DNA from: Fidelibacterota bacterium
GTDB lineage: Bacteria > Fidelibacterota > Marinisomatia > SCGC-AAA003-L08 > TS1B11
Length of the DNA stretch: 64,000 nucleotides
Reading direction: 5' to 3'
NCBI GenBank assembly: GCA_004124875.1
Contig: SCKJ01000008.1
Location: forward strand, 43,093-107,092
Within the stretch, counting starts at the first letter, position 1. Every line of letters starts with the position of its first letter. Position numbers and translations under genes: made by a program. Of this stretch, positions 17,977 through 27,032 are shown in pieces. Below the pieces are notes generated by a model. That model worked only from the letters and a program-made list of their open reading frames with translations, searched no databases and was not told the DNA's origin.

Positions 17977-18607
17977 CATTGCGGCCACGAAGCAACGGAT
18001 CAGGCGAGTGATTGCGGGATCCAAAGTGCCGGAGGATCCTCGTCATGCCGAAAATACTTTGAAATGGTTGCTCAAGCTCGAACCTGAGGCCGATGAGGCG
18101 TTACAAATTGCGGCACTGGGGCACGACATCGACCGGGCTGTGGAAGCCCGCAAAGTCCAGCGCGCCGACTTTGCGGATTACGACGCTTTCAAAGCTGCCC
18201 ACGCCCTGCATAGTGCCGTCATTCTCAAGGAAATCATGGATGAGTGCGGCGTCGCGCGCGACATAACGACAGAAGTATATCGGCTTGTTTGCATTCATGA
18301 AATTGGTGGCGACCCTCGGGCCGACCGTCTCAAGGACGCCGACGCGATCTCTTACTTCGATGTGAATCTGCCCCTTTACTATGCACGCACCGGGCGGGAG
18401 GAAACCCTGCGGCGCTGCGTCTGGGGTTATCAGCGCCTGTCTGCGCAAATGAGGACCGTAGTAGAAAACATGACCTACGAAGATCATGCCCTGAATGCTC
18501 TCCTCAAACAAGCGGTGCGGGAAGCCGGGGCGGCAGTGGATGCGGGCAATACGATCAAGCATGGCGCTGCAGCAGCAGGGAATATCCAAGAGGAGAGAAA
18601 CAGATGA
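17930..18607 (+). CDS. HD-domain protein (putative phosphohydrolase)
   Basis: The protein of about 225 residues has the HD-superfamily metal pattern: RHAENTLKWLL with a His, then AALGHDIDRA with the HD pair, then further His and Asp residues (HALHSAVILKEIMDE, DADAISYFDV). The ATG at 17930 overlaps the upstream gene by 47 bp; a GTG at 17963 overlaps it by 14 bp and is an equally good start. It is translationally coupled to the inositol-phosphate fusion gene. DIPP synthase products need dephosphorylation, so this could be the missing phosphatase. That is a guess from position. Confidence 0.75.
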   Translation: MRKLSAGCGSAVTGDSIAATKQRIRRVIAGSKVPEDPRHAENTLKWLLKLEPEADEALQIAALGHDIDRAVEARKVQRADFADYDAFKAAHALHSAVILKEIMDECGVARDITTEVYRLVCIHEIGGDPRADRLKDADAISYFDVNLPLYYARTGREETLRRCVWGYQRLSAQMRTVVENMTYEDHALNALLKQAVREAGAAVDAGNTIKHGAAAAGNIQEERNR

Positions 18608-18945
18608 AATTCAAGATCGGACAGGTGGTTCACCACCAGATGTTTGACTATAGGGGCGTCATATTTGGGGCTCACCTTACGTTCAAGGGCAGCGAAACCT
18701 GGTATGAGCAGGTGGCAAAGAGCCGACCTCCGAAGGACAAGCCCTGGTATAGCGTATTGGTCCATGGGAGCGCGCAAACCACTTATGTGGCCGAGCGAAA
18801 CCTGGAAATCGAAGAGGGCGCACTGGCCATAGAGCATCCGCTCGTGCCCTTGCTGTTTGATGATCTGGTGGGCGGCGAATATACTCGCACCGCAAGTTGG
18901 GATGGCGACGTACCTCTCATTCCGAGCACGATTGCGAATGCCTGA
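18604..18945 (+). CDS. hspQ: HspQ/YccV-like heat-shock domain protein
   Basis: The 113-residue protein has the compact YccV-like fold signature: FKIGQVVHHQMFDYRGVIFG, WYSVLVHG, TYVAERNLE, and HPLVPLLFDD. In enterobacteria HspQ helps degrade proteins as a Lon specificity factor and was first described as binding hemimethylated DNA. Its ATG overlaps the previous stop (ATGA), so it ends a three-gene unit with the IPCT-DIPPS fusion and the HD protein. Pairing a heat-shock protein with a thermolyte synthase suggests a heat or osmotic stress operon. Confidence 0.88.
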   Translation: MKFKIGQVVHHQMFDYRGVIFGAHLTFKGSETWYEQVAKSRPPKDKPWYSVLVHGSAQTTYVAERNLEIEEGALAIEHPLVPLLFDDLVGGEYTRTASWDGDVPLIPSTIANA

Positions 18946-19179
18946 ATCAGCTTCACCGCCGACTCAAAGTGCGAGTGGCACATTTAATTCCTCAGGCTTT
19001 ATGAACCCGGTAAGGATCGGGAGAATCAGGGGGTGGTAAATACGCATCTCCGCGTCGACATCGCCTGCCACAAGCCGCACCGTGATCAGGGATCAGTCAG
19101 CATACGTCCCAAACCACAGATCAGTTAACCCGACCCGGCTTAAGAGTGCTTGATTTAGGTCATAGTGATCAAGACAAGC
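18946..19179. other. Intergenic, no gene recognised
   Basis: With the following segments this forms a gap of about 510 bp to the receptor gene. It holds no gene, only the orphan sorting-domain tail described next and unassigned sequence at 19255-19456. Confidence 0.35.
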
Positions 19180-19254
19180 TTATTTAAGTAACACGATCTT
19201 GATGGAATTGCGGTACTCCGGCGTCACCGGCCGGGCGATGTAAATGGCCGCGGT
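19180..19254 (-). pseudogene. Orphan C-terminal sorting-domain tail
   Basis: Reading right to left, codons give AAIYIARPVTPEYRNSIKIV then LLLK-like LLK and a TAA stop. This is the last part of the sorting domain of NYPNPFNP proteins (GIYIARLV...KSIKIVLLK). No body of a gene precedes it. The downstream flank (GATCAAGACAAGCTTATTTAAGTAA) resembles the one after the intact gene ending at 23997. Confidence 0.75.
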
Positions 19255-19456
19255 CGGCTCTCCTCAATCAACTTCTGAACGGTCCCGCTGTGTAAGGATG
19301 ACTGCACGAGGGTACCAGCCGGTCAGGTATCAGCGTAATGTGGTTTGCGATGCCTTGGCCGGCAGGCAACCATCTGCTCCGCTGGTCGACCGAGGATTGA
19401 ATATCTCGCTTCGTGTCTGTCTATTAATTCCTGGTCAGGATTAGCGCAACTGAGAC

Positions 19457-21904
19457 TTAGAAATCAAATTTGACGCCGGCGGCAAAGGTGCGCGGCAACC
19501 CGGGACGGACCCCAGCTGGACGTTGAGCGACAATGTAGACCTGATCCGTCACATTGCGTACATTGAAGTATAGCCGGGCATCTTCAAGCACCCGGAATTC
19601 TCCGGATATATCTAAAATCAGCGCGGCATCAACCGTTTCGGAAGCAACCATAGCCCCCTGTCCCGCCTGCGTCCGCATGGCGCTGGTATATTTACTGCTT
19701 AGGGTCAGGTTCCATTTTTTTCCTTTCAGGGTCCCTTCCACAAAAAGTTGATGTTCCGCAATATAGGGAAGTTTGTCACCGGCAACCACTGTGCCCCAGG
19801 CTCCAAAATCGCTTGTAAAACTGTTCCTGAACTCCGCATCGGTGTACGTATAACTTGCCCGCAAAGGCAAAGCATAGCCACCCATCCGCGCACTGTAATT
19901 GCCGCTCAGCTCCACCCCGAATACATCGACCTCTCCGGCATTAAACTGGTCGCCCGTACCCTCGCCGCCCGTAGCCAGGAGATCAGCCCCGAGCATGTTA
20001 TCATACCTGTTCATAAACACCAATCCATCCAGCAGAAATCCGGCTTTGTCAATTCGCAGGCCCAATTCGGTATTCAGGCTCTCTTCCGCCTTGACATTGT
20101 TCCCTTCCTTGCCAGGCCCCGGCGGCGTAAATCCTTTGTGAAACCCGGCAATCATGGTCAAGGCTGATGTATACTTATAGGTTATCCCGATACCGGGAAT
20201 GATAGCATAAATAGCGGTTTTATAAATCTCAGGCTGCGCTTTTCTTTCGGGATCGGCCGTGCTATACTCTGTTCTTGTCAGCAGGATATCTTCTGTCCTG
20301 ACCCCTGGGACAATCGTCACTCTATTGTACGTGATCTTATCCCGAATATACCAGGATATGGCTTGGGCGGAGCCTATGCGGTTATCCTTCGAGCCCGGGG
20401 CCGCTTGGGTCGTTCGCTTCAACTTCCCGCCCACCATCTGATACTTGTCAACATGCTGGAACCGGTCCTCTTCATCCTCATGGTAGCGGACGCTGATCTC
20501 GAATTCATTATTTATACCGGCAACTGTTGATCTCCAGTTCAATATACTCTGAATGCCTTGACCGAAATAGGTACGTTTGTTGGCTTTTATCTGGTACTGA
20601 TCAATGTCACTGTCTCTGGCTGTCAGCAGATCGAAGGCCGCAGCATTTTCCGACGGATCGGTGAGAATCGTGGCGATTTTTTCACCGCCCACTTTATCCA
20701 GCTTGTACCAATTGCGGTAAAAATCATTCCGGTAAGCCGTGGTCGTTATATCCAGCCATTGGGTCGGTTTGATAAAATGCCGAAGCTGGACTTGTGAGTG
20801 ATCCGCATTCAGTCGATCATTTTGAGATGCCCTATATCTGCGAAACGGTTTTATGGAAAAATCGTTTTCACTCAAACCGAGGTAGGTTTCATGAGAGACC
20901 TCATCAGTTACGCTTAGTTTGATTTCGAGCGCCTGATAAGTTGTGGCATTTTCCGACGTGTTGAGACGAAACTTGCCCAAATAATCCATCTTGTCAAAGC
21001 CGGTATTGCCACCGTTATCCAATATCTTAAAGCCATCTGAATTGTATTGATGCGTTTCCAGCAACCAGCCGAAATGTTCATGCGAATTGCCCGCATATGC
21101 ATGGGCCCTGAAGGTGCCATAAGCGCCGGCAAGAATATTGCCCCGCAAAGTGAATTTTGACGGAATGGTCGTGGAGATCATATTAAGGGCGCCACCATTC
21201 GTATTGGGACCATATTGAATCTGGCTCGACCCCTTCCTCACTTCCACACCTTCCATGCGACCCACCGTTGGAAAGTAGTAAGCGGAAGGGGCGGAATACG
21301 GCGCCGGGGCAATCAGCACACCGTCTTCCATAAGGGTGATTTTCTGGCTACGCTCCGAGCCGGTTCCGCGCATTCCAATATTGGGCCGCGACCCAAAGCC
21401 ATCCTCTTCCTGGATATTCATGCCGGGAATTTCCCGCAGGACGCGATGAATATCCGCATAACTGTGCACATCCAGTCCTTTCCTGGAAATGATATGGGCA
21501 GCGCCGGGGATGTTACCGGGACGCCCCACAATCGCTGTGCGTTCCCTGACGATATATATCATGCGAGCTTCCAGAACCACAGGCCAGAATTCAACGGACA
21601 GTGTCAGGGTTTCCGTCCCCAATTGAACGTCTTTCTCGATGGTTTTGTATCCAATGGCTGTGAAGACCAGGGTATGCGCACCGCCAGGCGCCCCCTCGAT
21701 AGTATAAAATCCCGAACTGTCAGCCGCATCACCATAATTCGTATCTTTTACAACCACATTGCCTTGATGAACAGGCTGGCCCGTTTCAGCATTTTTCATC
21801 GTCCCCTGAATGCGAACTTGACCGACAGCCACAGTGGTCATGAATCCCATGGCCAAAGCAAAGCTTCGAGCTGCGCCTACGCTAAAATTATTTTGAAAGT
21901 CCAT
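19457..21904 (-). CDS. FecA-like TonB-dependent outer-membrane receptor
   Basis: The 815-residue protein has an N-terminal signal (LAMGFMTTVAVGQV), a carboxypeptidase-regulatory-like domain (residues 30-115, VRIQGTMKNAETGQPVHQGN), a plug domain (about 140-250, with PNIGMRGTGSERSQKI and PNTNGGALNMIS), and a 22-strand-type barrel ending GVKFDF. The plug resembles ferric-citrate type receptors. The final Phe fits barrel assembly by BAM. It is divergent from fur, and a Fur-box-like palindrome lies 25 bp upstream of its start, so it should be derepressed when iron is scarce. The ligand is inferred only. Confidence 0.92.
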   Translation of the reverse strand: MDFQNNFSVGAARSFALAMGFMTTVAVGQVRIQGTMKNAETGQPVHQGNVVVKDTNYGDAADSSGFYTIEGAPGGAHTLVFTAIGYKTIEKDVQLGTETLTLSVEFWPVVLEARMIYIVRERTAIVGRPGNIPGAAHIISRKGLDVHSYADIHRVLREIPGMNIQEEDGFGSRPNIGMRGTGSERSQKITLMEDGVLIAPAPYSAPSAYYFPTVGRMEGVEVRKGSSQIQYGPNTNGGALNMISTTIPSKFTLRGNILAGAYGTFRAHAYAGNSHEHFGWLLETHQYNSDGFKILDNGGNTGFDKMDYLGKFRLNTSENATTYQALEIKLSVTDEVSHETYLGLSENDFSIKPFRRYRASQNDRLNADHSQVQLRHFIKPTQWLDITTTAYRNDFYRNWYKLDKVGGEKIATILTDPSENAAAFDLLTARDSDIDQYQIKANKRTYFGQGIQSILNWRSTVAGINNEFEISVRYHEDEEDRFQHVDKYQMVGGKLKRTTQAAPGSKDNRIGSAQAISWYIRDKITYNRVTIVPGVRTEDILLTRTEYSTADPERKAQPEIYKTAIYAIIPGIGITYKYTSALTMIAGFHKGFTPPGPGKEGNNVKAEESLNTELGLRIDKAGFLLDGLVFMNRYDNMLGADLLATGGEGTGDQFNAGEVDVFGVELSGNYSARMGGYALPLRASYTYTDAEFRNSFTSDFGAWGTVVAGDKLPYIAEHQLFVEGTLKGKKWNLTLSSKYTSAMRTQAGQGAMVASETVDAALILDISGEFRVLEDARLYFNVRNVTDQVYIVAQRPAGVRPGLPRTFAAGVKFDF

Positions 21905-21928
21905 ATCATCCTTAAAATATAAACGTTA

Positions 21929-21947
21929 TTGAGTTTGAGTCTCATTA
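21929..21947. promoter_or_regulatory. Fur-box-like site upstream of the TonB receptor
   Basis: TTGAGTTTGAGTCTCATTA matches 15 of 19 bases with the site upstream of fur (22183-22201). It overlaps the likely promoter of the receptor gene, which starts at 21904. Confidence 0.65.
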
Positions 21948-22182
21948 ATGTTATTGCAAAATTGAGTCTTTCGCAAGAATTTTCTGATGGTATATCATCG
22001 CCTCACTCGATATTTCGTAGTGCGGGAATCAACGGCAGGTGGAATAATTCTTAGCCAAGGCTTAGCGGATTACTGGTTGAGGTAAGACTGCCAGGTCACC
22101 GCTGGAAAAGGACTGCACTTTCCCGGCGGCTGCGCAGGTGGAAATTGATTGGTCGACACTCTTCCAGCTGTGTATATTACGT

Positions 22183-22201
22183 TTGAGAATGAGTCTCAAT
22201 A
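22183..22201. promoter_or_regulatory. Fur-box-like palindrome upstream of fur
   Basis: TTGAGAATGAGTCTCAATA contains perfect arms TTGAGA and TCTCAA separated by 5 bp. It ends 6 bp before the fur start, so fur is probably autoregulated. The sequence is close to known Fur/PerR-type operators. Confidence 0.7.
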
Positions 22202-22207
22202 GGACTG

Positions 22208-22672
22208 ATGATGGACATTCCTCCCCTTAAACTGGCACACTTCAAGCAGGCGCTTAAGAATGAGAATCTACGTCTGACCGTCCAGCGCCGCGCCATACTG
22301 GCAGATGTCCTGGGAAGCGACAAGCACCGGGAGATAGATGAGATCTACCTCTCGCTGAAAAAAGCCGGCATTCCCGTTTCCCGGGCCACCATCTATCGCA
22401 CCCTGGACATTCTCGAGCAGGTAGACTTTGTCCACAAAATGGATATCGGGGACGGCCGCTTCCGCTATGAAAACAACCTCACCGGTGACAGGGGTAAGGG
22501 GCATAGAGCCCATCACGATCACATGATCTGCGATCACTGCGGCAAGATAATCGAGTTTGTCGATCAGGAGATCGAGCGGCGGCAGGAGAAAATCTCCGCC
22601 GAACATGGCTTTACGCTGCTGCGGCACAGCCATCAGCTCTATGGGCTCTGCAGTGACTGCCGTTACGAATAA
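22208..22672 (+). CDS. fur: Ferric uptake regulator, Fur family
   Basis: The 154-residue protein has the Fur winged helix (LRLTVQRRAILADVLGSDKH, then ISRATIYRTL in the form VSRATIYRTLDIL) and a C-terminal metal-binding domain. HRAHHDHMIC supplies the histidines, and the CDHC and CSDC pairs form the structural zinc site. The gene lies between a FecA-like receptor (divergent) and an FTR1 permease (downstream, 42 bp), so iron rather than zinc or peroxide is the likely signal. The start MMDIPPLKL could be either of two adjacent ATGs. Confidence 0.9.
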   Translation: MMDIPPLKLAHFKQALKNENLRLTVQRRAILADVLGSDKHREIDEIYLSLKKAGIPVSRATIYRTLDILEQVDFVHKMDIGDGRFRYENNLTGDRGKGHRAHHDHMICDHCGKIIEFVDQEIERRQEKISAEHGFTLLRHSHQLYGLCSDCRYE

Positions 22673-22714
22673 AGGTTCGGCCCCTGTATTTTCCAGGCAG
22701 CCTTAGGAGGAGAG

Positions 22715-23536
22715 ATGGCTGAATTTCTTGTGACATTTCGGGAGACCCTCGAGGCGGCTCTGATCGTGGGAATTCTTTACACCTACCTCGTGAAATCTGA
22801 GCGCATGGATCTGGCTCCGCGGCTGTGGAACGGCGTCGGAGTAGCGGTCGTGGCAAGCTTGGTTGTGGCGCTCCTGTTTCAGAATCTGGCCGGGGGCTTC
22901 TCCGGCCGCAGGGAAGAGATATTCGAGGGTGTCGTCATGATCCTGGCGGCCGGCGTTCTCTCAACCATGATCATCTGGATGGCCAGGAACAGAAATATAT
23001 CCCGCGATCTGGAGGTCAAAGCCCAATCGGCGCTCGCCAGCGACAGTCGCGCCGGCATCGGTCTGTTCTTGCTCGCATTTGTGGCGGTGTTTCGGGAAGG
23101 GGTTGAAACGGTCCTGTTTCTTTACGGCGTGATGTCCAATCAGGGAGGCCTTTCGTTCGCGGCGTCCCTGGCCGGGGGGTTGACTGCGGTGGCCATCGGC
23201 TACGCAATTTTTGTGCAGGGCAAGCGGCTGCCTCTCAAGACCTTTTTCAATGTCAGCTCCATCCTGCTGATCCTGTTTGCCGCGGGGCTGGTCGCCCATG
23301 GCATCCATGAGTTTCACGAAGCGGACTTGCTGCCGTTCGGCCAGCCGATTTGGGATGTCAACCCGGCTCTCAGGCCTGATGGCACCTATCCAATGTTCCA
23401 CGATAAAGGAACGCTGGGAGCCCTGGCAAAAGGTCTGTTCGGCTGGAACGGCGATCCCAGCTTGCCGGAGGTGCTGGCCTGGCTGCTCTCGGTGTCAGGG
23501 ATCGGCTGGCTCTGGAGGCGCGCCACTCTCCAGTGA
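22715..23536 (+). CDS. FTR1-family iron permease
   Basis: The 273-residue protein has seven or so transmembrane helices and two REXXE iron-binding motifs: RETLE at residues 9-13 and REGVE at 127-131. This is the EfeU/Ftr1 pattern for high-affinity iron uptake across the inner membrane. AGGAGGAGAG precedes the ATG. No EfeO or EfeB partner and no multicopper oxidase is next to it. Co-transcription with fur would give iron-dependent expression. Confidence 0.9.
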   Translation: MAEFLVTFRETLEAALIVGILYTYLVKSERMDLAPRLWNGVGVAVVASLVVALLFQNLAGGFSGRREEIFEGVVMILAAGVLSTMIIWMARNRNISRDLEVKAQSALASDSRAGIGLFLLAFVAVFREGVETVLFLYGVMSNQGGLSFAASLAGGLTAVAIGYAIFVQGKRLPLKTFFNVSSILLILFAAGLVAHGIHEFHEADLLPFGQPIWDVNPALRPDGTYPMFHDKGTLGALAKGLFGWNGDPSLPEVLAWLLSVSGIGWLWRRATLQ

Positions 23537-23569
23537 CCCCTGTCCAGGGCGGCCTACCACCGTCCGAGG

Positions 23570-23720
23570 GCCGGAGCGCGGCATCCACAATAGTTGAAAT
23601 CCCAAGATAGCCCCACACCGGCAGCAGGTCCACAGCAACGATAAGCCGGGGAATGACAATAGCAATGCCGCCGTACACGGCCGCCACCCGGAAAACCCGG
23701 CCTCGGCGGAGCTCCCCGGT
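23570..23720 (-). pseudogene. N-terminal fragment of a TolB/TPR-type regulator
   Basis: Minus-strand codons read ELRRGRVFRVAAVYGGIAIV. This matches the entry of the proteins at 1-974 (ELRRRRVFRVAAFYGGIAFV) and 38341-40392 (ELRRRRVFRVAAVYGGVAFV). Similarity fades after about 50 residues and no TolB domain follows. It is a dead duplicate. Confidence 0.7.
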
Positions 23721-23947
23721 TAAGGATGATAGTCTGGACTGTCGCGCCCTGGCGACGATTCAGAGAGCAGGCCGAATGCAGGGCTGGCGCAGTGCAAAAT
23801 CGATCCCCGGGGCGGCAAACGGCGGGCGGCAAGCATTTCAGGGGTACGGGAAATAGTAATGGCCCGGGGGCAGGGGCAGGCCTGCAATCGAACCCCTCAA
23901 TATCATCGCGCATCCGGAGGTTACCGAGAGTCCGCCCTGTACTGTCA

Positions 23948-23996
23948 CCCTTCGACTCAGCTCAGGACAAGCCCTTCGACGCAGATCAGGGCGAGC
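23948..23996. repeat. Two tandem copies of a short CTTCGAC...CAGGACAAGC repeat
   Basis: CCCTTCGACTCAGCTCAGGA(CAAGC) and a looser second copy sit right after the stop of the sorting-domain gene. Related 22-bp copies occur inside orphan sorting tails at 40699, 48362 and 49155. Confidence 0.6.
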
Positions 23997-25967
23997 TTAT
24001 TTAAGTAAAATCATTTTGATGGACTGGGTAGATTCGAGGGTCACCAGGCGGGCAATGTAGATACCGGATGGCAGCGCCCGCCCAGCCTGATCTTGGCCGT
24101 TCCAGCTCACCTGGCGGTAACCTGGCCCCACCTGCGTATCCACCAACGTCAACACCTCTCTGCCGCGTAGATCATAGATCGCCAGCTTGACATGAGCGAG
24201 CTGGGCAAGAGCATATCCCAGCGTGGTCACGGGGTTGAAGGGATTGGGATAGTTTTGAGATAATAAGAATATTTTGGGCGTATAAACTGCTTGTTCCACG
24301 GCTACGGGGATCAAGCCCTTAAAAGCAAATTGGATCGAGCTGTTGCTCTCATTCAAAACAAAAGTCTCATCCAATAGTGGGGGGAACTCCAGCAGCGCAA
24401 AGTCTTCATTTAACAAAAATACTTTAGAGAGTTCTTCAAAGGTAATGGAAAAGGAACCGGAAGCGGATCCCATTATTTGCAAGCTATCAAGATCACCAAG
24501 TGTGGTTCCTTCCCAAAGCTCTATGGTAGACCGACGCCATCCCTCTTTATTGACTACTCCTACAGACCAGAGACCATGGTCGGAATAATACCATCGCGGA
24601 TCATTTTTCAGCTTGGCTGCAAACGTCAATCTTAAGCCGTCTCCAACCATTTGAGTCTTGAATTCAAGATATAGATAATTCCGGGCATCGCTTACAGCCG
24701 AAGTAAAAGGGTCAGCCGGATCTTCATATTTACCTTCGGCGATCATTTCCAAAGCCATGATTTCATATGTCCATGCATCTTCATCCATTAGGATTTCCCG
24801 TGAGTGTCTTTCACCTTTGCTTCTTTCGGGAGAAAGAAAAAATTTATAATTCGATACTCCCTCATCGCTCACCATATTATTTACGGTAACCGTTTTCAAA
24901 ATCGGGTGATCATTAATCCTATTGCCTTGAAAAAACTCAGTAACATGCCCTTGACCCTGAAAATATTCCTCAAGAACGTTTCCTCCGATATCGAATTTCA
25001 CTTTATAAATCCATTCAATATCTGTCGTGCGACCCCACCGGGACATCAAGCTAGTGCTATTGGTGCCCCCATCTTCATTACTCCAAATCACGCTGTATTC
25101 GATCCACGTATCTGATCCCACACTCTCGACTTCATGCCACATCAATAAAGGCACGTCGGTGCGCACACTCTCGTCTTCACTAACCAGATTTCTACCGTAT
25201 AACACGGGAGAGAATCGAAAGACATCGTAGTCCGGGCTGTTGAGAGCGATAGGCACAAGAGAGAACTCCTTCAGGAAAACAAATTGAGCTCCAGGGGGTG
25301 ATTTACCCCCATTGAAATATATCTCTATGGAGTGGCTTCCACTGTCTATTCGCCCCAATGATAGTTTATATACGAAAAGCTCGTCACCTTTAAATAGCAC
25401 GATGTCCTGATTTTGAGAGCCATCAGTGCTATCGATATAGATCGTCAGCACGGCGCTTTCTGAGTCGGGGATAGACCAGTTGGTCTCAGAGGAGACTCGC
25501 AGATGTAGCAGGAATTCTCTGGATTTCTGTAAGTTGAAGGTTATCGGCGTCGAAAATTCGTTTCTGGCCAATTCAACATTCAAGTCAATGGGAGTCCAGC
25601 CGGTCAAGTCTACCTCCAATGTTGTCGCAGATGAATCATTCATTGTAATGCTCATGGTTCCGTCAGCTACGCCTTGCTCTTGCGGAGAAAAAGTAACCAC
25701 TACAATTTGACTATCTTGGGGAGCTATGGAAAACGAGGTCTCTGAGGCCTGGAAATAAGCGTGGGACAAATTGATATCATTTACAACAACAGTTGTATCT
25801 CCCTGGTTTTTTATGACAAGGGATAGTGATACGGATTGCTGAAAGATCACTTCTTCGAAATTCAAGAATACGGGAAATACAGAAACCTGGCCGAAGGCAA
25901 TTGGGTTCACTGTTAGCGCCACCGTTAAGCACTGCAGGATGGTTTTGGTTCTTTTCATTCTTTTCAT
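23997..25967 (-). CDS. Secreted protein with C-terminal sorting domain
   Basis: The protein of about 656 residues has a signal peptide (TKTILQCLTVALTVNPIAFG), an ASH/choice-of-anchor-like beta-sandwich near residues 30-120 (VSLSLVIKNQGDTTVVVNDI), and a long middle region with no recognised domain. The end is a classic type IX-style sorting domain: SQNYPNPFNPVTTLGY, AIYDLRGREVLTLVD, GIYIARLVTLESTQSIKMIL. The frame extends to 25988, but those first residues overlap IS debris, so I place the start at the ATG at 25967. It should be exported and attached to the cell surface. Function unknown. Confidence 0.85.
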   Translation of the reverse strand: MKRMKRTKTILQCLTVALTVNPIAFGQVSVFPVFLNFEEVIFQQSVSLSLVIKNQGDTTVVVNDINLSHAYFQASETSFSIAPQDSQIVVVTFSPQEQGVADGTMSITMNDSSATTLEVDLTGWTPIDLNVELARNEFSTPITFNLQKSREFLLHLRVSSETNWSIPDSESAVLTIYIDSTDGSQNQDIVLFKGDELFVYKLSLGRIDSGSHSIEIYFNGGKSPPGAQFVFLKEFSLVPIALNSPDYDVFRFSPVLYGRNLVSEDESVRTDVPLLMWHEVESVGSDTWIEYSVIWSNEDGGTNSTSLMSRWGRTTDIEWIYKVKFDIGGNVLEEYFQGQGHVTEFFQGNRINDHPILKTVTVNNMVSDEGVSNYKFFLSPERSKGERHSREILMDEDAWTYEIMALEMIAEGKYEDPADPFTSAVSDARNYLYLEFKTQMVGDGLRLTFAAKLKNDPRWYYSDHGLWSVGVVNKEGWRRSTIELWEGTTLGDLDSLQIMGSASGSFSITFEELSKVFLLNEDFALLEFPPLLDETFVLNESNSSIQFAFKGLIPVAVEQAVYTPKIFLLSQNYPNPFNPVTTLGYALAQLAHVKLAIYDLRGREVLTLVDTQVGPGYRQVSWNGQDQAGRALPSGIYIARLVTLESTQSIKMILLK

Positions 25968-25974
25968 TCCAATA

Positions 25975-26364
25975 CTAACCGGCCCCACGCTTTAACCCAC
26001 CTTCGTTTATTATACAATATAATCTTGCTACCATAAAATGGACACTACGAGCAGTCATATTGCCTTGTCCCGAAGCTTCGGGATTCATACTCGACAGGGA
26101 TCTGTATCCCAACGTTGAGTCTCTCCTGGTCCGGTTATAACAGCCCTCCATATACTCGAACAGACTACGCCGGGCTTCCTCGCGGGTATGGTAGCGTTCA
26201 TGGAAGACCCGTTCGGTCTTAAGGTACGGAAAAATACTCTCTGCAACGGCGTTATCGTAGCAGTTGCCCCTGCCGCTCCTGCTCTGGATCGCCTCGAACG
26301 GGTTCAGCAGGGCTACGAACGAGTCACAGGCATATTGCACGCCCCGATCCGAGTGCAACGCCAA
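25975..26364 (-). pseudogene. IS3-family transposase OrfB, C-terminal part
   Basis: The 129-residue remnant begins at ALHSDRGVQYACDSF, the second catalytic Asp region of the DDE integrase core. It includes SGRGNCYDNAVAESIFPYLK with the catalytic Glu, and ends with the YNRTRRDSTLGYRSL block. The first half of the protein, with the first Asp, is missing. The fragment starts directly after the stop of the lipoprotein gene at 26375 and reaches the start of the sorting-domain gene. It belongs to a different IS3 subgroup from the remnants at 15.5 and 59.1 kb. Confidence 0.88.
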
Positions 26365-26374
26365 GCCAGGACAA

Positions 26375-26752
26375 CTAACCAGTGGACACTTGTATGCCGA
26401 AAGTGTGACTGTGTCGCGAGTCGAAGGTGCTGGTTTTGACTACCTGTTCGCCGTCCCGCAATGCCTGATAGTCGGCCATCGTTAAGACAACGTCATGAGT
26501 ATGGATCGGGCCGCTGGATGTGATCGTTTTTCCGCCGGCCGGGGGCTGTGATACATCGGCAAACAGTATCATGATCTCGTGGCGGTGGAAGTTGTCTCTG
26601 GAGGATACCACCTTAAATCCGTCCGTGCCGCCCCCCGCGTCCTGATCGGCCTCCGCGCCCGGCACATCATAGGCGCACCCAATTTGGGTGATCAGCAGAG
26701 GCAGCAGGCCCGTGGCGGTGGTCACATAGATCAGAAACTGTTTTCGTTCCAT
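26375..26752 (-). CDS. Small histidine-rich lipoprotein, function unknown
   Basis: The 125-residue protein has a signal peptide (about 7-25) with a possible lipobox ending in Cys26 (ITQIGC). An acidic, glycine-rich linker follows (EADQDAGGGTDG). The C-terminal half has paired histidine motifs, IHTHDVVLT and SRHSHTFGI, suggesting metal binding. I recognise no named family. Its end abuts IS debris, so the last few residues might have been altered. Confidence 0.6.
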   Translation of the reverse strand: MERKQFLIYVTTATGLLPLLITQIGCAYDVPGAEADQDAGGGTDGFKVVSSRDNFHRHEIMILFADVSQPPAGGKTITSSGPIHTHDVVLTMADYQALRDGEQVVKTSTFDSRHSHTFGIQVSTG

Positions 26753-27032
26753 CGGTAATCCTCCCTTTGATCAGCAGTCCGATTTCGGCTGCATTGAAAT
26801 GGCTTCTCCAATATAACCCTTTGCCTGTCGATTGGCACCCAGCATTCCGGTCTGGTAAGAGTGAGGCCCAGGCAGTCACCTTTGGGGCGCTGCCGGTGGG
26901 GGGCTTTAAGAAGCTGGTGGAGGTGGGGCAGGCGGAGTGACGGGGGCAGTGGTTACCGGCGCAAACGGCTTTAGGCCGACTCTCTTTGGCGAGCTCAATT
27001 TATTGCAGGTGATGGAGCGGCCTCACGACGAT

